From assembly GCA_018697195.1 (NCBI GenBank), contig CM031860.1, forward strand, positions 61,458,509 to 61,522,508: a stretch of 64,000 nt of DNA, written 5' to 3'. A model generated the notes under the pieces. That model ran no database searches and was not told the DNA's origin. It saw only the letters and a program-made list of their open reading frames with translations. A program made the translations under genes and the position numbers. The DNA is from Certhia americana. Lineage: Eukaryota; Chordata; Aves; Passeriformes; Certhiidae. This document shows, one piece after another, positions 40,286 to 50,890 of the stretch (its first letter is position 1; each line of letters begins with the position of its first letter).

Positions 40286-42535
40286 GGATTTGGACTATGT
40301 CCTCTCCATTTGAAAAATCTTGATGGAGCTAATGTTTGCCGACTTATTAACTAAATAAGATGTGGCATTTTTTGAGTGTTCATCTGGTATTTTTATGAAG
40401 ATTGGTTGTTAGTCTGATAGAATTCAAGCTTTTTGATCAGTGATTTGATAAGAAATATGAATTTTGTGGATGACAAAGTGACGTAGCCTGCAGTCAATTC
40501 ATAAGAGGTACCTGTTCAAAGAAAATTAGCTTTAATATCAGTGTAAAGTCCTTCTGCCAATGTCAGGGAACATTTTTGGGAAATCAGACAGACTAAAAGA
40601 GGCTTTGAAGTGAACGTGGTCAAGCAGTCCGGGCCCAGCAAAAACAACCATGAAAAATCCTCAGTTTTATAAAGAGATAATTATATAAGAAACAAACTTA
40701 CCTTTTAAAATATCCCTGTTGAGGTTGAAAATGGAATATTGCTTCCAGTTTTAATATCTTTGCATTGTGTTTGAAGTCTTGTCTCATTTTTTGTTCCAGT
40801 CCTACCTATGAAATGAGCATCTTAAGATTGTCTATCTTCATAAAATGCACAATTTTATTTTATTAAGAGTCCATTTCAACCCAGACCTAAAATCAGGGGC
40901 ATATTCAGAGAAGTCCTTACTTTCTCTAAAGTGTTTCACTAATGACTCCCAGATGGCAATAAAACAATTGCCAGGGAAAACAAAATGTAATAATATTGTC
41001 ACATAAATGAAAAGATGCCACAAATGAATGCATTTACAGAAAATACTTGAGAGCAGACAAGTGGCAATTGGTTTGCAATGTCTCTGCTGGGAAACTCCAT
41101 ACAATTATAATTAGTGCTCTGTCTCTTATTATTCAAACTTGGTTGGGAGATTGACTGCAAATGATTTTTTAATGGCTTTGGTTGCGTATTTTTCCTTTGT
41201 TATCAGACCATAACAGCAAGAAGAGCAGTATTCTCACTGTACTCAATCTGCCAAAGCGTCCTTTGTACCAGATGGTTTTGGCTTCAGCAAGCTAAATTTA
41301 AATCATTAAATTATTGTATTGTGTCCCACGTTATCATCATGACAGACCTGGCAGCTAGGAGTTGGTTTCCATCAGTAGGTTTTTGTCCAAGATAAAAACT
41401 TAGTCAATATGGAATGATTCCAGTTTAGCCAGTTTTTTACTTAATTCTATCTTAATTTACTTCTTTCTACCACTCATTCATATTTTCAGCTTCATCCAGG
41501 CCTCCTGCTACACAAGGCTGCTGATTATTTCTCTCAGTGGGAAGAGATGGTGTTGACAAAACAAAGGATCAACCAAAAATTGTAGGTGATCAATTCTCTA
41601 TTGTTCTCATGTTCCTTGATGTTTCCCAGAGTGAGGTCACCTGGGGAAATAATGGACCTAAAGAAAAGATTAAGGTAGTTAGGAAAAATGAGTGGAGTAA
41701 TGAAATTCTAGTCCTTTGACAGGTATGAGTGGAACATCAATAATGACTAAATGCATTTGCAACGTTTGCTGTAATAACCTAAATAACAAGGCCTCCTGCT
41801 ACTAAAAAATATTGACAAATATTATAGATACCCCATTGTCTTAAAAATTAGCAATACCAATCAGTTTTCAGGTATTTCTAGTACTATATTAATCAGTAGT
41901 AGAACAGGATGGGCTTTCAAAAGTGATTTTGAAGGGTTTTTTTATTTTCTGCTATATGAGGAAATCATCGTATTTGTTAATTTTAAAGGTTTGTTTGTAT
42001 TTTTCTAAGAAAATGGAGGAAAAAGAATGAAAAATCCTATCTATCTTTTCAGTGGAGAGTATTTCAAATATCCTTTTAAACATGCTATGGAAAGAAACAA
42101 TTAATGCATGCTCTGAAATAATTTATTATAGAGACAAAATAATGGGACAGAGATAAGCGGTTGTGAGGGGAACTAAAACACTGTGGGGAACCAGTGCAGT
42201 AAATGAATAAGATTTGGTTAATGATGCAATACAGAAACTGAGGAGTAGATGGGGAAGGCAATCTGAGAAAAACTTGTTTTGTGAAGAATAATGAAAAGGT
42301 TCTGATAGAGTGACCCACAGCTCGGATATTGACTGGAGAAGACTGGAGCACATCGATCACCAATACATTTCATCTCTGAATAAGCACTAAAATCAGAAAG
42401 TGGTGCTTTTTTACATTAGGGCAAACAAGGACTAAGAACATTCTGGGAAATGTAGAAGGGAAAAATAAGCTGCACTGACTGTGAGTTTGATTTATGCTAA
42501 ATAGAAATAGGTGAGTTTTTGATGTGCACCCAAGA
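40286..42535. other. AT-rich non-coding stretch, no gene recognised
   Basis: No gene or repeat recognised. Short frames at 40838-41104 and 42085-42363 (minus) have no recognisable domains. Confidence 0.6.
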
Positions 42536-42703
42536 TCACAGAATCATAGAAATCATGGGACAGGGGGGTTTAGAAGGGACCTGAAAGACCATCTTGTTCC
42601 ACCCTCCTTCACTAGACCAGGTTGCTCCAAGTCCTATCCAACCTGGCCAGGAACATTTCCAGGGATGGAGCAGCCACAACTTCTCTTGGCAAGAGACTAA
42701 AAT
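42536..42703 (-). mobile_element. CR1 LINE 3'-end fragment, minus strand
   Basis: Read on the plus strand it starts with 'cacagaatcatagaaatcat', the reverse complement of the CR1 terminal repeat. It continues with 'tagaagggacctgaaagacc', 'actagaccaggttgctccaa', 'ccaacctggccaggaac' and 'agggatggagcagccacaac'. The 5' end of the element is cut near 42703. Confidence 0.95.
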
Positions 42704-44007
42704 GACAATATTTGTAGGGAAAGAAAATAAAGAAAGAAGAAACTAAGAAAACCTTCCAGTTACACTTCCTAGACTGAAGAAACCATGGATAAGCCCAACT
42801 TTTAACAAGCTGTAAGGGCAAACAATTCATGATGATCATATCACACCACTGACCCTGCTGTTATTGCATGCGATCTTCATGAGTTTAACATCTATATTTT
42901 TGTTGGCATACCATAAAAATTATATTCCGAATCTCAAGGGTGGCACTTCTATCTCCTTTTACCTTAGTTTTCTCTGTGTTGGAGTCAGCAGTTCCCTGCA
43001 CCACCATGAGAGAATGTAAATGCCTCTCTAACTTGGGAAAAGAAAAAAAAAAAGTTTCTGGGTAAATTAAAGGGAGAAGAAAAGAATGAAAATGTAAGTA
43101 GCAGCAGTGATGAAAGCTCTGTCTTTTTGAAGATACTCAATGTCCCTGTTCACTCCTTGTTCATATTGCCTGCCCCCTTCCATGGCATGTGACCATATGG
43201 TTAACAATTAGCTCAGTACAGATTTTTCTGTGCAGTTTTTATTGCCCTTATGTCAATCCTAGGCTGTATTTTGCATAACATTAGTCAAAGAATCAGTGGA
43301 AAAAAGAAATTATCATTTTAATTGCAAATTTAAGTGCTGTGATCAATATTCCAAGCATGCTGAGCTATAGTATCAGAAACCATACTTAGAATAACATTTA
43401 TATGCAGCTATTCCATTCTGACAGATTTTCTGCCTAAGTACCATGCCCAGTAAGAAAAAGAAGACAAACAGTGAAAGTTCTCATTCTGGGAACACACTGT
43501 GTGATCAGGAGAACAATGTGGAAATCAAAGATGTCCCTGAGGGATGTGTTTGTCTGAGTCAGTTCAAAACCCTTTAAACTGGTCTTTCAAAAGAACATGA
43601 TGCTCTTATTTGTTCTGTTTTGCAGCAATGTGCTGATTAATGCTTGTGCAAATTTTGAGAAGACTAGTTTGGCATAAAGATATGCTTTGCTTCACCCCTT
43701 CTGCTCCTTGTTTTTTTTATTTATTTTTTTTTTTTTTGTGTGTGTGTGCTTACAGCTGACTAAGCCAAGATCAAACTTAAAGAGGAAGGACACTTAAAGA
43801 AACTTGGTGCAAAGTGAGACAGATAATATCAAGCCCCTTGATGTTCCTTGCTATACGAAGGCAGAAGTGCACAGCTTTCTCACAGGTTCATTTTTACAAA
43901 AAACACATTATAACCAATTTTTTACTGGCATGAGAAATTTGAAGAACTGGGAGAGATTCCTGGGAAGATCAAACTTCCCCAAACAGTGCAGGCAACTATA
44001 TCAGACA
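42704..44007. other. AT-rich non-coding stretch, no gene recognised
   Basis: A T-rich/TG simple tract lies at 43711-43749. No gene is recognised. The 72-codon frame at 43804-44022 runs into the following CR1 end. Confidence 0.6.
43711..43749. repeat. T-rich tract followed by short (TG)n
   Basis: Runs of T broken by two A positions lead into six TG units. Confidence 0.85.
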
Positions 44008-44680
44008 ATCATGGAATCATAAAATAATGGAATCCTAAACACACAGAATTATAAACACCTAGAATCTTAACCTTAACAGAATCACAGACCGGTTTGTGTT
44101 GAAGGGACTTTAAAGCTCATCTCCTTCTGACACCCTGTCATGGGCAGGGACACCTTCCATGAACCTGGGTTGCTCAGAGCCCCATCCAACCTGGCCTTGG
44201 ACACTGACAGGAATGGGGCACCCACAACTCCTTTGGATGATTTGTTGCAGTGCCTCACCACCCTCACAGTAAAGAATTTATTCTAAATCTCTAATGTAAT
44301 TCTCTAATTTAGTTCATTTTCTATTGTCCTGTCACTCCATGCCCTTGTCCAAAGCCCCTCTCCAGCTTCTTGTAGCCCCTTTAGGCACTGGAAGGTGCTG
44401 CAAGATCTCTGTGAGCCTTCAGCTCTCCAAGAGAACACCCCCAGCTCTCCCAGCATGTCCCCTCAGCATGTCTGTGACCTCCTCTTGACTTACTTCAACA
44501 GCTCCACACCCTTCTTATATTGGATGCCCTGATCTGGAGGCAGCTCTGCAGGTGGGGTCTTACCTGGGTGGGTTAGAGCAACAGAATCCCCTCCCTTGAC
44601 CTTCCCACCCTGCTTTGGATGCAAATCAGGACATGTTTGGCTTTCTGGACTGCCTGTGCACATTCTTCGAGGAACAAACT
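44008..44680 (-). mobile_element. CR1 LINE 3' fragment, minus strand, about 670 bp
   Basis: This is the longest CR1 copy here. The first 70 bp hold several decayed copies of the terminal octamer (for example 'atcatggaatcataaaataa'). Next come 'tcatgggcagggacaccttc', 'ggttgctcagagccccatcc', 'gcctcaccaccctcacagta', 'agcccctctccagcttcttg', 'gtggggtcttacctgggtgg' and 'ggctttctggactgcctgtg'. This order is the reverse complement of the CR1 3' third. Frameshifts and stops abound, so it is not active. Confidence 0.95.
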
Positions 44681-45344
44681 TAAAAACACAGCAGGTACTA
44701 CAGAAAAAAGAATGAGCTCTTTTTAAGGATTAACCTCACAGTCTCTGCTGACCAGGTCGCTATGATTACCATGAGGATGATTTCATATGAAAAACTCTCT
44801 ACTGAGCAGCAAATACCTAGCAGAAGAGGTGAGAATAGTAATTTCAAGCTTTCTTCACAAAGAATCCTTCTAGTTCAAAATACCACAGATATTTTTAGTT
44901 GAAAACTCACTTTAACAGAGGACTGATGCTGCAGCCAGGGAACTTGCTGCTTCACTTTTGTTTCTGCCCTGATCTTTCCAGTGTAAGCAATGAGATTCAC
45001 AAACCATCTTCTTATATCACAGCAGGAGGGGAAAAAAGGCTTGCTTCAAAATACAGCATGTCATATCATCTCTGTGTGAGTCAAAATACTGGGAAACTTA
45101 CTCTCCTGTAGAATATTTACCTGCTTTGGACTGAGTTGCAGGGTTTTAGTCAGTTTTAAAGAACAAAAAGCTGCAGTCTGATATCTCTTCCAGTGAAGAG
45201 CTCTAAGAACCTATTGTGAAGCACTTCGGGGGGGAACAGAGTAATAGTAAAGTGCCATTAAAAAAAATAGCAAAAAAGGGTGCCAGAAAAACTGGGCAGG
45301 AGAAGATAGAAAATATTTTCTGTGGAAGGAAAAAAATACAAAAA
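44681..45344. other. Non-coding, nothing recognised
   Basis: No repeat family or coding signal recognised. One 70-codon frame (44899-45111) has no recognisable domain. Confidence 0.6.
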
Positions 45345-45475
45345 AGTATGAGCCACTTGGTCTAGGGGATGGTTTTCCTACCCATGGAAGAGGGGCTGGA
45401 ACTAAATGATCTTTGAGGTCCCTTCAAGCCAAAAATATTCTATGTTTTTAAGATTTTATGACTCTGTGATGCTGT
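45345..45475 (+). mobile_element. CR1 LINE 3'-end fragment
   Basis: The blocks 'gctggaactaaatgatcttt' and 'gaggtcccttcaagcc' with a decayed terminal repeat (attttatgactctgtgatg) mark the CR1 sense 3' end. A similar octamer-like string, 'ggattctgtgattgtatgac', occurs about 70 bp further on and may belong to the same insertion. Confidence 0.85.
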
Positions 45476-46594
45476 GAATCTGAAACAATTGCCTGCAGTG
45501 TTAGGGGAGGTTTGATGTCCCCAGGATTCTGTGATTGTATGACACAGCTTCTAATTTGCACTTAGGTCACAGAAAGTTTAACTCTGCTCACTAACTGTGG
45601 GTCTCTGTTCCTCTGGTGGCTGGAGCCCAGAGGAATTTGAGTCTAATATACAGCTGGGCTATCTGGACTGAGGCAATATGCCAACTGCCAAGATGCCACA
45701 TTAAAATCCACTGGGGACCCATACAGAGCTGCTGAATATCTGATTGCTGGGGGGATTTAAGCTTGGGGGGTGTAAATGGGCTCACCATCTAAGACAGGGC
45801 TAAAATCAAATATATAGACTGAAGCCTATGTCTCTAGGTGGAATTAAGCAGGAAAATGTTGCCATTACTCTTGCCTGGCTATATGCAAGAAGTTCCTGGG
45901 GTTTCTGGGCCAAAGAGAAGTTCAGTCAAGAAGCCAACTAAAAAAAGAGTGAGTGGCATCATGTTCAGAGACTGTTGTTAAATTTGGACAACAGGAAATA
46001 CTGTACAGCAAACTTTGATTTGACAAATGAGAGATGTTTCACTCTGGCCATCCATTTTTCTACCTCTGAGAGTGGTGTTTTGCAAAACATATACCAGCAT
46101 GAAGAGTGAGTCTCTTCTCCCCTCCCCTGCTCCTGGCTCTGCACTTCTGCTGATTTCCTTGTATTGTCAAGAACAAATTGAGTGTAAGGACATGGCTTCC
46201 CAAGACATGGTGAGACAAATTAATAAGCTGTCCTTTCTTTTCCAGAAGGCATTGTCTTCCTGCACACTCTCATCCTTGCTGTCCCCCCTCATCTGCTCTC
46301 CCACTACTCACCCTGTATGTTCTGAAGAGACTTTTCTGAGGTTATATACCTCAGTGGAAGGGAGGAATACAAGCCGAGTGAAATACTAGATATTTTTCTG
46401 CCTTTTCAGTGAGTTACATTAATTCAGTATAAGGTCTGACAGGTGCTAGGGGCAGAACAAATGGTTGAAAGAGAAAATTATGTGGCTAAGAGTAGGGGAG
46501 GGCTGAGGTTAGTTAAGGATGTGGAAGAGAAGAACAGGGCGAGTGGAAATAGGGATTCACAACATGTAGAAGGTGTCTGGTTGGTCCAGGACTG
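45476..46594. other. Non-coding, nothing recognised
   Basis: No gene recognised. A 120-codon frame (46027-46389) has no recognisable domain. Purine-rich sequence at 46440-46590 may be the diverged 5' extension of the next CR1. Confidence 0.55.
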
Positions 46595-46922
46595 TGTTCT
46601 GAAGGGCACTTACAGGAAAGATGGGGAAACAGTATTTACCAGTGCCTATCACTATTTGACAGGATAAAGGGGAATGGTGTCAAATTGAAATAGAGTAGGT
46701 TTAGATTGGATATTAGGAAAAAATTATTTACTGATAGAGTAGTGACACTCTGGAACAGGTTGCCCAGAGAACCATATGGATTCTCCATATATGGAAGGGT
46801 TCAAGGCCAGACTGGACAGGACTCTGAACAACCTGGTCTAGAAGGTGCCCACGCCCGTGGCAGGAAATTTTGAATGGATGACCTTAAAGGGCCCTTCCAA
46901 CCCAAACAAGTCTGTAATTCTG
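46595..46922 (+). mobile_element. CR1 LINE 3' fragment
   Basis: In sense order it shows 'gataaaggggaatggtgtca', 'ggtttagattggatattagg', 'ctctggaacaggttgcccag', 'gttcaaggccagactggaca', 'ggtctagaaggtgcccacgc', 'aagggcccttccaacccaaa' and a final 'gtctgtaattctg'. It is among the better preserved copies in the window. Confidence 0.95.
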
Positions 46923-47850
46923 TTGCAGAGCACATTCAGTGCAGGTTGCTCAGAGTGCAGCTGCAGTTCCAGCTGTAGGTTGAGCTCTGCATGGCAGGAG
47001 ACCCTTGGAATAAAAAAGTGCACAGGGACCTGTGGCCCAGGAAAGGGACCCAAGGGCTCCAGACTCTCCCCGTGCTAGGTCTGTGAGTGTAGGAAAACCC
47101 AGGGCTTCCTTGGTTCAGGGTGTTTCCCTGGAGGCACACAGCTCAAGCTGTTGCTTTGTTATTACACCAAGGTTAAACAATTTGTAGGATCTGTACTTAT
47201 GTGACTCTGATGTGGGAAGGCTGGGGTCGAGCTGATAAGGAAACCTAATTTGACCACATGTGTGTGTGGTGTGTGCAGGGAACCAAGGCAGGCACAGGAG
47301 CTGCCTGCTGGTGGTCTAAGTGGTGTGGGTGTGACTGCCAGGGTGGCTCCTAGATGGTCTGACAGGCAAGATTCCTTAACAATTCTATGAGTCACCTTTC
47401 CAATTAAGTTTTTAGAATTTCACTTACGGAAATAATTTAATCTCACTGTTCCTCATGCACTGAATTAGCCCAGGGGCTTGGCAACCCTGCGAACACCTGT
47501 CAGACACCTGTGAGATGGCTGCTGGTGGAAACAGGAACAGGGAAATCTCAATTTGAGCTAGAAACTTTATTTTCATATGTAGTTCATGGTGCTTTGTGAT
47601 AAGGCTTTCTTGGGTTTGTTTTGTTCTAACAAAACAGTGTCTCTGTCTTTTTAAAAGCAATGGCTGCTTCTTAATGCAATAGGATTTTTCTTAACAATGA
47701 CACAGCACCTAATCCTGAAAACCTGAGTGTGTACTTGAGCCATTTGGAAAAATGACCTTTTGTCCCATTACTAGAACTAGCACGCAGGCTTTGGTGCTTG
47801 AATTTTGTTTCCTTTGTACCATAGAAAATAGTTGAAAACCTGTTGCTAAG
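46923..47850. other. Non-coding, nothing recognised
   Basis: Composition rises in GC relative to the left half of the window. Overlapping frames of 67-85 codons exist on both strands without recognisable domains. Confidence 0.6.
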
Positions 47851-48012
47851 TGCGCTGATTTTGGCTCAGATGAAGTTAATTTTTTCTCGATAGCTGTTAC
47901 AGTGCTGTGTTTTGGATTCAGAATGAGAATAATGTTGGTAAAATACTGATGTTTTAATTTTGGCAAGTCATGTTTATCCTAAGTCAAAACTTTTTTGCAG
48001 GTACTTTTGTGG

Positions 48013-48066
<54 letters not shown>

Positions 48067-48512
48067 GGAGATTGGGTTTTTTGAGGGTTTTCTTTGGTCT
48101 TATTCTCTACTAATGAGAAGGTAGATAGACAAAATGGCAGGGAAGCATATCCAGGACAAGTGACCTGAACTGGCCAAAGGGAGATTTCACACCAGAGAAC
48201 GACATATCCTGTATATAAACTGGGGGAGTTATCTGGAACAGGGCCTGCTCTGGGTTCAGAAAGGCAGCTCTGACATTATTGATCAGTAGGTTGTGATCAC
48301 TTGCATTGTGCATCATGTTTGTTTGGAGTCTTTCCATTATAACCACTATTGCTGTACCTTGTTTTCAGTTACTAAACTTATTGAAATGATTAATTCTTAA
48401 ACGTCTCTAAAACTGCAAGTTGCACTTTTGATTCTCCTCCCCACTCCACCAGCAGGGGTGGAGGGGGGAAGAGAAGGTGCTTAATTTCTGGCTGGGGCTG
48501 GAACCACAAGCA
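47851..48512 (+). mobile_element. Nearly complete solo LTR of an avian endogenous retrovirus
   Basis: The element starts with TG ('tgcgctgattttggctcaga') and continues 'agttaattttttctcgatag' and 'ctgtgttttggattc'. It has a TATA region 'cctgtatataaactggggga' near 48210, then 'cacttgcattgtgcatca' and a polyadenylation-region-like 'cagttactaaacttattg'. It ends 'ggctggggctggaaccacaa' followed by gca. This order matches an LTR family I know from chicken and songbird genomes. No internal retroviral sequence follows. Flanking bases (ttgctaag and gggactt) do not show a clear target-site duplication. A poly-T tract interrupts the U3 part. A non-autonomous regulatory role is possible but unproven. Confidence 0.8.
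48015..48062. repeat. 48-T homopolymer inside the LTR
   Basis: The run is 48 uninterrupted T, the longest homopolymer in the window, and sits in the U3 part of the 47851-48512 LTR. It may come from a small poly-A retroinsertion on the minus strand or from slippage. Its length is unlikely to be exactly right in a sequence assembly. Confidence 0.95.
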
Positions 48513-48668
48513 GGGACTTGGGTATTTGGGAGTAGACACAGACAGCACAGCTGACACCAAGGTTAGGGTTAGGGCACCCCAAAGGTCCCCCCAAAGGGAT
48601 ATTCTGAACCATATTCCATCAGGATCAGTTCATAAAGAGGGGGAAAGAAGGAAGAAGTAGAGATCTGT
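48513..48668 (+). mobile_element. Partial second LTR copy, middle section
   Basis: The bases just after the first LTR repeat its middle part: 'gggagtagacacagacag', 'cagctgacaccaa', 'caaagggatattctgaacca' and 'gttcataaagagggggaaag'. This corresponds to the U3/TATA part of the same family, so it is a second, truncated element and not a continuation. It contains two TTAGGG units (48563-48574), which I regard as incidental. Confidence 0.7.
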
Positions 48669-48679
48669 CAGATGTCTGA

Positions 48680-49122
48680 TGGAAACTCAACACAGCAGAG
48701 GCTGTCTTGGAGTGTGTGGATGAGAACTTCATTTCCTGGCACAGCTGGTGAGCCCAGGGAAACCACCTCTGGAAAAAGGGGCAGGCAGCTCAGGAAGTGT
48801 TTATGGAAGTTGTTAGGTCATGTAGGAAGAAAATTAGAGAGGCAAAAGCTCAGAACTTATTTGGCCAGTTTTGTCAAGGATAATATAAAGTTGTTTTAGG
48901 AATTCATTAATGGCAATAGGAGGGCCAAGGAAAAGCTTCATTCTTTACTGGACCCAGTAGGAAATATAGTCACCAAAACTGAGGAAAAGGCTGAGGTACT
49001 TAACACTCCCCATGAAGGTGTCAAGGAAAAAATGGACATGACACTTAGTCCCACGGTGTTGGGTCATAGGATGGATTCAAGGATCTCAGAGATCTTTTCC
49101 AACTTGATTGACTCTGTGATTC
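48680..49122 (+). mobile_element. CR1 LINE with ORF2 piece and internal deletion
   Basis: The first part (about 48680-49010) is from the ORF2 region between the endonuclease and reverse transcriptase domains. In one frame it reads a degenerate GKRGRQLRK...REK/RKLERQK...VKDNIK pattern typical of that linker, and ends 'gaggaaaaggctgaggtact'. From about 49015 it jumps to the 3' end ('ggatctcagagatcttttcc', 'gattgactctgtgattct'). The reverse transcriptase core is missing. This is a dead copy with an internal deletion, unlike the simple 5'-truncated copies elsewhere. Confidence 0.8.
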
Positions 49123-49144
49123 TAAGGAGATGTTCAGAGTTACA

Positions 49145-49405
49145 GCATTTGTCTTCATGTGGGCTTGCAGGTGTTCAGCCACCTCCAGGAAAGATGGGCT
49201 CCATCACCTGCTATGGTGACTTGAGAAAAATTCTTTAACTCCAAACATGTCCCATTCTTCCTCCTTCTCCATTCCCTCTTAATATTCTGAGCGCAATGTT
49301 CCATTGTCTGGCGGATCCCTTTGGGCAGTTGAGGTCAGCTGTCTGTCTGTGTCTACTCCCAATTCCCCACACAGCCCCAGCCCAAAGCAGCACCTGGGAA
49401 CGCTG
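49145..49405 (-). mobile_element. Partial LTR, minus strand, abutting the ITPRIPL1-like frame
   Basis: Read on the minus strand it shows the same family as the two plus-strand LTR pieces. It begins within U3 ('gggagtagacacagacagac', 'agctgacctcaactgcccaa', 'agggat'), passes a decayed TATA area and reaches 'gatggagcccatctttcctg' and 'gctgaacacctgc'. Both ends are truncated. It shares an exact 18-bp string with 48513-48668, in inverted orientation. It begins within 10 bp of the stop codon of the ITPRIPL1-like frame and runs in the same transcriptional direction. Confidence 0.75.
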
Positions 49406-49412
49406 GCCACTC

Positions 49413-50402
49413 TTACTGAAGGATCAGGAAGGTGCCTGGGCTGCCCTGCTCCACGGCAAACACCAGCACAGCACAGAGCTGCATGTCAGAGGGGCCGCTC
49501 AGCAGCATCCGGCAGGAGCGGGAGCTCGGCAGCACCGTGAGCTGCCAGTGCTGCCACTGGGACAAATGCTCCCAGGCTGTCTGCACCGAGTTCTGCACCC
49601 AGCAGGCAATTTCCTCCACGTCTAAGTAGGAGCCTGTGCAGAGGGTCTGCAGCAGGGGTGAGTGCTGGGCTGTCTGATTGTCCTTTGAGGGGTGAACAAA
49701 ACACGGAATATTCCCCATTTTCCTCAAGCAGGTGCAGTCCAGCACCACACGGATGTTGGAGCACCTCTCTGGCAGATGTGTCCCATAGAACTGCTCCAGC
49801 CTGAAAGAGTGCCTGGAGGGTGGCTGCAGGAACACAAGCAGCTGGTACAAGACTCGGTCCTCAAAGATACTCCAGGATTCATGGATGCTGTTCTTCCCAG
49901 TTGCTGGGTGCATCTCTGGCATGAAAGTGTCCTTGGAAAGCGCTCGGCAGACACGGAGGACATCATGCATCATCTTCTTCACATCCCTGCACATGTCAGA
50001 CAGTCCCTGCATTGATAATATGCTGGGCACAGAAAACAACCTGACACTGTGGCGTTGTCCCTTGAGCCTTTCATTCTTCTCTTCATCTTCCTCCTCGCTG
50101 CTAGAGATGTCCTGCTCATAGCAGGTGCAAGGTGTAAACTTAATTTGCCAGGCCAGCCAGCAGACCTCCACGAGCATGACTGCTGCAGCAGCCCAAAAGA
50201 GACTAAGCTGCAACCCAGAGAGGAGTGGGGCTTCTTGTGGAGACCTGATCCACTTAAACTGCTGCAGCAGCCGCATCACCTCCTGGTGCAGAAACTTATA
50301 CTTCGGCATTTGTTGGGTTGTGACCGCATCGATCCGTAGGTTTTGTGTCTGCTTGAGCAGGATGGTCAGCACAATCACAAAGAGCGTGGTTGCCACAGCC
50401 AT
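49413..50402 (-). CDS. ITPRIPL1: ITPRIPL1-like protein (Mab-21 family), C-terminally truncated
   Basis: This 329-residue frame resembles avian inositol 1,4,5-trisphosphate receptor-interacting protein-like 1, a single-pass membrane protein with a cytoplasmic Mab-21-like domain. Seen in the sequence: a hydrophobic N-terminus (residues 1-17), a polar segment, a membrane span at about 60-85, an acidic SSSEEEDEE stretch at 100-108, then the start of the Mab-21-like region (from about 125). That region carries the family-typical LCTGSYLDVEEIACWVQ motif (254-270) and LTVLPSSRSCRMLL (288-301). The ATG at 50402 follows a strong splice acceptor by 3 bp. The family normally continues for well over 100 more residues; here a TAA at 49415 ends the frame just before LTR sequence. 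It may be a truncated paralogue or a pseudogene in the making: the frame has no internal stop, but loss of the domain's C-terminal half should impair it. The symbol denotes family resemblance, not orthology. Function in birds is not established. Confidence 0.8.
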   Translation of the reverse strand: MAVATTLFVIVLTILLKQTQNLRIDAVTTQQMPKYKFLHQEVMRLLQQFKWIRSPQEAPLLSGLQLSLFWAAAAVMLVEVCWLAWQIKFTPCTCYEQDISSSEEEDEEKNERLKGQRHSVRLFSVPSILSMQGLSDMCRDVKKMMHDVLRVCRALSKDTFMPEMHPATGKNSIHESWSIFEDRVLYQLLVFLQPPSRHSFRLEQFYGTHLPERCSNIRVVLDCTCLRKMGNIPCFVHPSKDNQTAQHSPLLQTLCTGSYLDVEEIACWVQNSVQTAWEHLSQWQHWQLTVLPSSRSCRMLLSGPSDMQLCAVLVFAVEQGSPGTFLILQ

Positions 50403-50792
50403 GGCCTAGAGGAGATGGGAAAAAGATTTATCCAGCAGGTGTGGGTGAACAGGCCTGAAGGGACTGCAGACCCTGGCTGGAGACAGCACAGGGCCCATCC
50501 TGCCCTGATTGTCATCCCCTGGCTGGGCTGTGCCCCATGAAAGGGCAAGAGACACCTGAGCAATCTCCTGAGGCTCCATCCCTGCCATGCTGGAGCATTC
50601 CATGGAGCCAGGGGAACATCCCCAGAGCCTCTCTGGCACCACGGGGAGCCCTGAGCCCTTCTGCCCCCCAGCCCAGAGAGTGGCTCCCTGCCCTGCCCTG
50701 GGGGGCCCAGGCCTCACTCAGAGTTAAAACCCCCCATGGGCCTCTGTCCCATTCCCTATCCATCCCATCCATCCCTGTGCACGTGCACTCAC
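50403..50792 (-). other. Putative 5'-UTR intron of the ITPRIPL1-like gene
   Basis: On the minus strand a donor CAATTG|GTGAGTG starts at 50792, and an acceptor with a pyrimidine-rich tract (tctttttcccatctcctctag) ends at 50406, three bases before the ATG. Both match vertebrate splice consensus well. This gives an intron of about 387 bp between a non-coding first exon and the coding exon. The arrangement argues that this copy arose by DNA duplication and not by retrotransposition of mRNA. Inferred from signals only; no transcript evidence. Confidence 0.6.
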
Positions 50793-50890
50793 CAATTGCC
50801 CAAATCCAGCTGCAGGGGGGTTTCCTGGTGTTGTCCCCGGGGGATGGCTCCCACTGTCACCTGTTCTCTGTAATGTCACAGCCACCAGAG
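50793..50890 (-). promoter_or_regulatory. Putative first exon and promoter, proximal copy
   Basis: The last exon base before the donor is 50793. About 78-85 bp upstream on the minus strand is TGACATTA (50871-50878), in the position where the distal copy has TGACATCA, a one-base variant of the CRE palindrome. The block between them is closely similar in both copies. The transcription start is not determined. Confidence 0.45.

Noticed and set aside
48563..48574. Two telomere-like TTAGGG units
   Set aside because: Only two units within an LTR fragment. Too short to be an interstitial telomeric site.
49123..49300. A hoped-for frameshifted continuation of the ITPRIPL1-like protein beyond its stop
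   Set aside because: I read all three minus-strand frames and found only a very weak resemblance. The sequence is better explained as LTR.
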